The notes below the pieces were generated by a model, which saw nothing but the letters and a program-made list of their open reading frames with translations, searched no databases and was not told where the DNA came from. Positions 8,370 to 11,325 of a stretch of 11,325 nucleotides of DNA are shown piece by piece; position 1 is the stretch's first letter; each line of letters opens with the position of its first letter. The stretch comes from Zancudomyces culisetae (Eukaryota; Kickxellomycota; Harpellomycetes; Harpellales; Legeriomycetaceae), in NCBI GenBank assembly GCA_001969505.1, contig LSSK01000178.1, positions 1 to 11,325 of the forward strand. The letters run 5' to 3'. The translations under genes were made by a program, and so were the position numbers.

Positions 8370-8444
8370 CCGCTCCGCCGGTCTGTGTGAACGTGTATAC
8401 TCACACCATCTCAGTTCACAAACTCGCGGCTTTTGATTGAGCGG
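8370..8444. repeat. Nested inverted repeat, 75 bases
   Basis: Three stems nest in order. CCGCTC (8370-8375) pairs with GAGCGG (8439-8444), GCCG (8377-8380) with CGGC (8427-8430), and TGTGAAC (8386-8392) with GTTCACA (8414-8420). That gives 17 paired positions around a 21-base apex. The length resembles a tRNA, but there are no A/B box motifs or T-loop on either strand. It lies immediately downstream of a minus-strand TATA sequence, so it could fold in a transcript starting there, or extrude as DNA. Confidence 0.7.
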
Positions 8445-8446
8445 TG

Positions 8447-8455
8447 TTTTATATA
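8447..8455 (-). promoter_or_regulatory. Candidate TATA box, minus strand
   Basis: Reads TATATAAAA on the minus strand. It points into the GC-rich structured segment 8440-8110, not directly at a recognised gene. Together with the plus-strand TATA at 8470 it makes a back-to-back promoter-like arrangement with 14 bases between the two elements. Confidence 0.4.
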
Positions 8456-8469
8456 TTGCTTCCTGCAGG

Positions 8470-8480
8470 TATAAAAAAAG
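8470..8480 (+). promoter_or_regulatory. Candidate TATA box, plus strand
   Basis: TATAAAAAAAG lies about 215 bases upstream of the ATG at 8686 and about 745 bases upstream of CNS1. It could drive a transcript containing the putative leader intron 8703-9002. Confidence 0.4.
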
Positions 8481-8513
8481 TGGTTGATAGGTGCCATTTT
8501 AGGACATTTCTCA

Positions 8514-8551
8514 CTATTTTACATCATAACACTTGTTTCGTGTTAAAATAG
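8514..8551. repeat. Composite hairpin with 7-base bulge
   Basis: CTATTTT (8514-8520) pairs with AAAATAG (8545-8551), and AACAC (8528-8532) pairs with GTGTT (8540-8544). ACATCAT (8521-8527) bulges on the left side and TTGTTTC forms the loop. It would fall near the 5' end of a transcript from the plus-strand TATA at 8470. Confidence 0.65.
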
Positions 8552-8685
8552 ACACCACACCATTCCCGATATCCTTAATTTTAAAATTTTCTTGCAGGGG
8601 AGGAAGGAGAGGGTGAGAAGGGTCAATATTCATCAATAGCTGCAAAGAGCAATAGTGAAGCACTGCTATTTTACTATCTATCGCA

Positions 8686-9108
8686 ATGGCAACCGAATAT
8701 CAGTATGTCTACACACCTATTATATGTATTGGAACTACTAAAAGGGGTATCGAAATACAGAACATACAAAACAGATCTCGTAGTCTTTTCGCTAGTAAGT
8801 TCTCATCCATCTATTTATCCACTCTTTTGGTAAGGTGTTGGATGTAATGGCATTATGGACTACTAACAGCGAGCCAAGAGATATCAACCTAAAGATATAA
8901 ATGCAACCCAAATTACAAGGCTTCTTCTATTTTAAAGAATGTGTTTAAGTTTGAACTGCTGCTCAATATGTGATGTATTCTAACTCTTTTTTTTCGTTCT
9001 AGTATTTTTTTTTTCATGATACAAAATTCGGGTTTCAAAGACCAACAGATCAAAAAAAAAAATATTGTGAAAATCTTAAACCGAATTAAGTGGCAAATAT
9101 ATGATTAA
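8686..9108 (+). CDS. Candidate spliced small ORF or upstream ORF, 40 codons
   Basis: ATG at 8686 opens a 17-base exon (MATEY...) ending at GTATGT, a textbook fungal donor. A good branch site (TTCTAAC, 8979-8985), a pyrimidine run and acceptor TTCTAG follow, ending at 9002. Joining 8686-8702 to 9003-9108 gives an in-frame ORF of 40 codons, basic in its second half, that stops 105 bases before the CNS1 ATG. I recognise no family. It may be an upstream ORF in a spliced CNS1 leader, a separate small gene, or chance. Without splicing the same ATG opens an unspliced frame of similar length that stops near 8855. The splice signals are better supported than the protein. Confidence 0.3.
8703..9002 (+). 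other. Candidate leader intron upstream of CNS1
   Basis: A 300-base interval with donor GTATGT, branch TTCTAAC 18-24 bases before the end, T-rich tract and TTCTAG acceptor. It lies wholly upstream of the CNS1 start, so it would be a 5' UTR intron if the transcript begins near 8500. Confidence 0.45.
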
Positions 9109-9153
9109 AAAATTTTTTTAAATCTTTATTTTTCAAGATTAAATCGTGTAAAA

Positions 9154-9159
9154 TATAAG
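9154..9159 (+). promoter_or_regulatory. Possible proximal TATA element of CNS1
   Basis: TATAAG lies 55-60 bases upstream of the CNS1 ATG. It could support a short-leader transcript, as an alternative to a long spliced leader from 8470. No clear heat-shock element (repeated GAA/TTC pentamers) was seen nearby. Confidence 0.3.
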
Positions 9160-9213
9160 GCGTGATTTGAGTTTCAATAGCAATCAACGAAATATAGCCG
9201 GAAACAATTCAAA

Positions 9214-10789
9214 ATGATAGATGACGACGAGCAAGTTTTTGGGCCACAGAGGCCTTTACCAAAGTTCGATACCGATATCGCTAAATTGGACGAGGAAATG
9301 AGCAAAGAGCCCTTGTTCATGACCCAAATGCCAACTTCTGAGGAAGCCGAAGAAAATGTCACGCTACAGGCACTACAATCGCTGGCATTTGATGGAACAC
9401 CAGAAGGTAAAGATACTGTACTGTAAACATATACTCTTGAAAACGGCATCTTATCTCATGCTTAATATTTAGTTTTTTTTATTTAGTTTGGTTTAGTTCT
9501 ACTGGTACAAAAGCAAAAGTGTATAGCGGTTTGAGTCTTTAGCTAATAGAATGTTTTATATAAAATAGAGATTGCGGAGAATTTTAAGGAGCAAGGAAAT
9601 GACAGGTATATTTGCAAACAATATCCAGATGCGGTCAAATTTTACACTCAAGCACTCGAACAGGAATTTGAAAATGACAAGTTGAGGGAAACCCTGCATT
9701 CCAACAGAGCCGCAGCTAATCTTGAGCTTAGTAAGCAAATAAACTATCTTTTTTCCTTTTTATGAATATGCTATCTGGTAACTTTATGTTTTAGAACAAG
9801 AACAATTATTAAATTAATTGATATACAAACTTAAATAGAAAATTATCGAAAAACCCTTAACGATTGTTATAAAGCTCTAAAGCTCAACCCAAAAAATGAA
9901 AAGGCGTTATTTAGAGCGGCAAAGGCCTTATTAGACTTGGACAAATGCGAAGAATCAATCAACTGCTGTCTACTTGGACTAGAAGTTAATCAGAACAACA
10001 AGAGTTTCAAAGTAACGATGGAAAAAGCAGAAAAGCGAAAGAAGGAAATCGATGCCGTAGAAGAGCAGAGGAGAAAACGAAGAGAGGCGGAACTAAAGCG
10101 CTTGACTGATATTGACGACGCATTGGCTGTAAGTTTTGTTTTATTTTGTGCTATCCTTTTTCTATTTGCGAAACACAATTATGTCGCAGGTTGTTTATTT
10201 TTTATTTTCTGAAACTTATTATATGATTTGTTTTTTTTATCTTGTCATTTAGAAAAGGGGAATCAAACTAGTTGAAGGAGATATGACTGAAGCAGAGAGG
10301 AAAAAAAAGGATTTGGATCCTGAATACTCACCGCAAGGTACAGACCGTTTGAAGGCATTGTGGGAAAACAAGGCGGAAAGGCATGTGCGAATCAACAATG
10401 AAAGTGGAAATTTGGAGTGGCCAGTTCTTTTCCTATATCCAGAATTTAAAGAGTCTGATTTTATTGAGCATGCTGATGAGCACGATTCGATTTACGATCA
10501 GATCTTGACTATTTTTGAACAACCGGCGCCCTGGGATGATCAACTGAACCCCAGATACCTGCCCCACCTTCTCGATGTTTATTTCCATTACCGTCCGAAA
10601 AATGGTTCTGAAGAAGATGAACTGCTCATAAAAGTTAACCCAAACATGTCGCTATCTAAGGCGTTAAGCAACCCTAAATATGCGGTAGTTGATGGTATCC
10701 CTAAGTTTGTCATATTGGCTAAATCTGGGGAGTTTACAAGCACCTACCTTCAAATGTATAGAGACCGTAGACTTGCAAGATCCAAATAA
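9214..10789 (+). CDS. CNS1: Hsp90 co-chaperone Cns1/TTC4, TPR protein (4 exons)
   Basis: Cns1 is an essential cytosolic TPR co-chaperone that binds the C-terminal EEVD end of Hsp90/Hsp70 and, in yeast, supports elongation factor eEF2 folding. Exons are 9214-9406, 9569-9730, 9839-10128 and 10253-10789, giving 393 residues (S. cerevisiae 385). All three splices keep frame and rebuild conserved text: FDGTPE/EIAENFKEQGN, NLEL/KNYRKTLNDC and DDALA/KRGIKLVEGD. Three TPR units span about 67-171. The carboxylate-clamp residues expected for EEVD binding are all present: K71, N75, N110, K140 and R144. A basic coiled segment (about 175-205) follows, then the C-terminal Cns1/TTC4 wheel domain starting near W271 (LEWPVLFLYPEFKESDFIE). 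Introns are 162, 108 and 124 bases. The stop is followed by AATAAA-like and T-rich sequence. Confidence 0.95.
9407..9568 (+). other. CNS1 intron 1
   Basis: 162 bases, donor GTAAAG, acceptor AAATAG, phase 1. TAGCTAAT, about 25 bases before the acceptor, is a probable branch site. In-frame stops occur within it. Confidence 0.88.
9731..9838 (+). other. CNS1 intron 2
   Basis: 108 bases, donor GTAAGC, acceptor AAATAG, phase 1 within a Lys codon. An earlier TTTAG at 9790-9794 would keep frame only briefly before TAA, so the later acceptor is preferred. Confidence 0.88.
10129..10252 (+). other. CNS1 intron 3
   Basis: 124 bases, donor GTAAGT, T-rich 3' half and acceptor CATTTAG, phase 0. Reading through it gives a hydrophobic tail and a stop at 10210, which is not family-like. 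Confidence 0.88.
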
Positions 10790-11325
10790 TAAACTCTCCC
10801 TTTTTTTTTCTATTTTGTAATAGTTTAGACGCATTCAAAGGTTACCCCTGCCGCATAATTTTTTTTTTTGTAAAGCTTTATTTAACCATAGGTAGTATCC
10901 TGTTTAGTCAGACAAAAATGTTATCCTTGGCACTTTTTTGGTTTTTTTTTCTCTTCACTCCCCTTTTGACAATAGTTTGTGAAATGGTAATGTTATCACT
11001 AGTCTATGTTGGGTGGAACTATCAATAGTAGCATCGGAATGCATCCATGCCTTGGTATTTCTAAAGAAACACTTTAATTATTATAACAGTAACAATAATG
11101 ATAATAACAATAATGATAATGATAATAATGATAATGATAATGATAATAATGATAATAATAATGATTAATATTGTTAATAAAAAGCAACTAAGCCACAAAA
11201 TCTATAAACTTAAATTGCCGATTTTAATTTCCTCTATTTTTATTAACACTCAATATGCTAGTTGTTAGCTTTTCCGACCAAAATACAACAAACATCCTGT
11301 AGCCAATTGTGAATTATCATACTTC
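10790..11325. other. 3' flank of CNS1
   Basis: AT-rich non-coding DNA with T-runs (10799-10810, 10860-10871) suited to CNS1 transcript ending, and a trinucleotide repeat. On the minus strand at the right edge a short open stretch ends in TAA near 11264 and could be the last codons of a gene outside the window, but it is too short to judge. Confidence 0.5.
11091..11168 (+). repeat. Compound AAT/GAT/AAC trinucleotide repeat
   Basis: About 26 triplets, all of the form AAY or GAT-like permutations (AATGAT, AATAAT, AACAAT mixed), with only small interruptions at the left end. It lies about 300 bases past the CNS1 stop. Confidence 0.9.

Larger units (their letters stand above)
6372..8446. other. 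Long intergenic region upstream of RGD1
   Basis: About 2.1 kb without a gene I can support, which is long for a yeast. On the minus strand CCAAT (6419-6415) next to AT-rich sequence may belong to the RGD1 promoter. The middle (6840-7320) is AT-rich with homopolymers; its 122-codon frame at 6839-7207 begins with GTG and reads as low-complexity sequence. From about 7860 rightwards there are several hairpins, and GC content rises sharply between 8221 and 8430. No tRNA, snRNA or snoRNA signature was convincing. Confidence 0.5.

Noticed and set aside
1-11325. Transposon, LTR, centromere, telomere, CRISPR or a new multi-gene system
   Set aside because: I found no terminal repeats with target duplications, integrase/reverse transcriptase text, repeat-spacer arrays or co-oriented unknown genes. 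The genes present are conserved housekeeping genes.
11200-11325. Possible C-terminal end of a minus-strand gene at the right edge
   Set aside because: Only about 20 codons are visible in any frame, and none matches a family I recognise.

Overview
This window looks like nuclear DNA from a yeast-like ascomycete fungus. It is AT-rich, and four conserved fungal genes can be recognised: SAC3 (left edge, minus strand, partial), COX10 (plus), RGD1 (minus) and CNS1 (plus). Introns are short, use fungal GT...AG signals (GTATGT, GTAAGA, GTAAGC, GTAAGT, GTGAGT) and often carry a CTAA-type branch sequence about 25-30 bases before the acceptor. CTG codons fall at conserved leucine positions in COX10 and CNS1. 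That argues against the CUG-Ser and CUG-Ala yeast clades. Three introns in CNS1, at least two in SAC3 and one in RGD1 are more than in typical Saccharomyces relatives, so I lean towards an intron-richer, earlier-branching lineage of Saccharomycotina (inference; the species is not identifiable).

Layout. 1-535: 5' part of SAC3 on the minus strand (mRNA export, TREX-2), split by introns and running off the left edge. 536-2034: non-coding DNA with a higher-order hexamer repeat, a TTA microsatellite, one doubtful 94-codon frame and the COX10 promoter. 2035-3423: intact intronless COX10 (heme O synthase). 3424-3888: convergent intergenic DNA with two purine-rich tracts. 3889-6371: RGD1-type F-BAR/RhoGAP gene with a short first exon and one intron. 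6372-9213: unusually long intergenic stretch with several hairpins, a 16-bp palindrome, a locally GC-rich segment, a back-to-back pair of TATA boxes and a candidate spliced small ORF or leader intron ahead of CNS1. 9214-10789: CNS1/TTC4-type Hsp90 co-chaperone in four exons. 10790-11325: 3' flank with a compound trinucleotide repeat.

The four genes are ordinary housekeeping functions (mRNA export, respiratory heme synthesis, Rho GTPase control, chaperone assistance). They do not form a pathway and sit as independent transcription units. I see no mobile element, CRISPR array, rRNA, convincing tRNA or novel multi-gene system. The parts most worth a second look are the hidden SAC3 exons with their unresolved 5' end, the putative leader intron with a 40-codon ORF upstream of CNS1, and the structured GC-rich segment around 8.1-8.55 kb.
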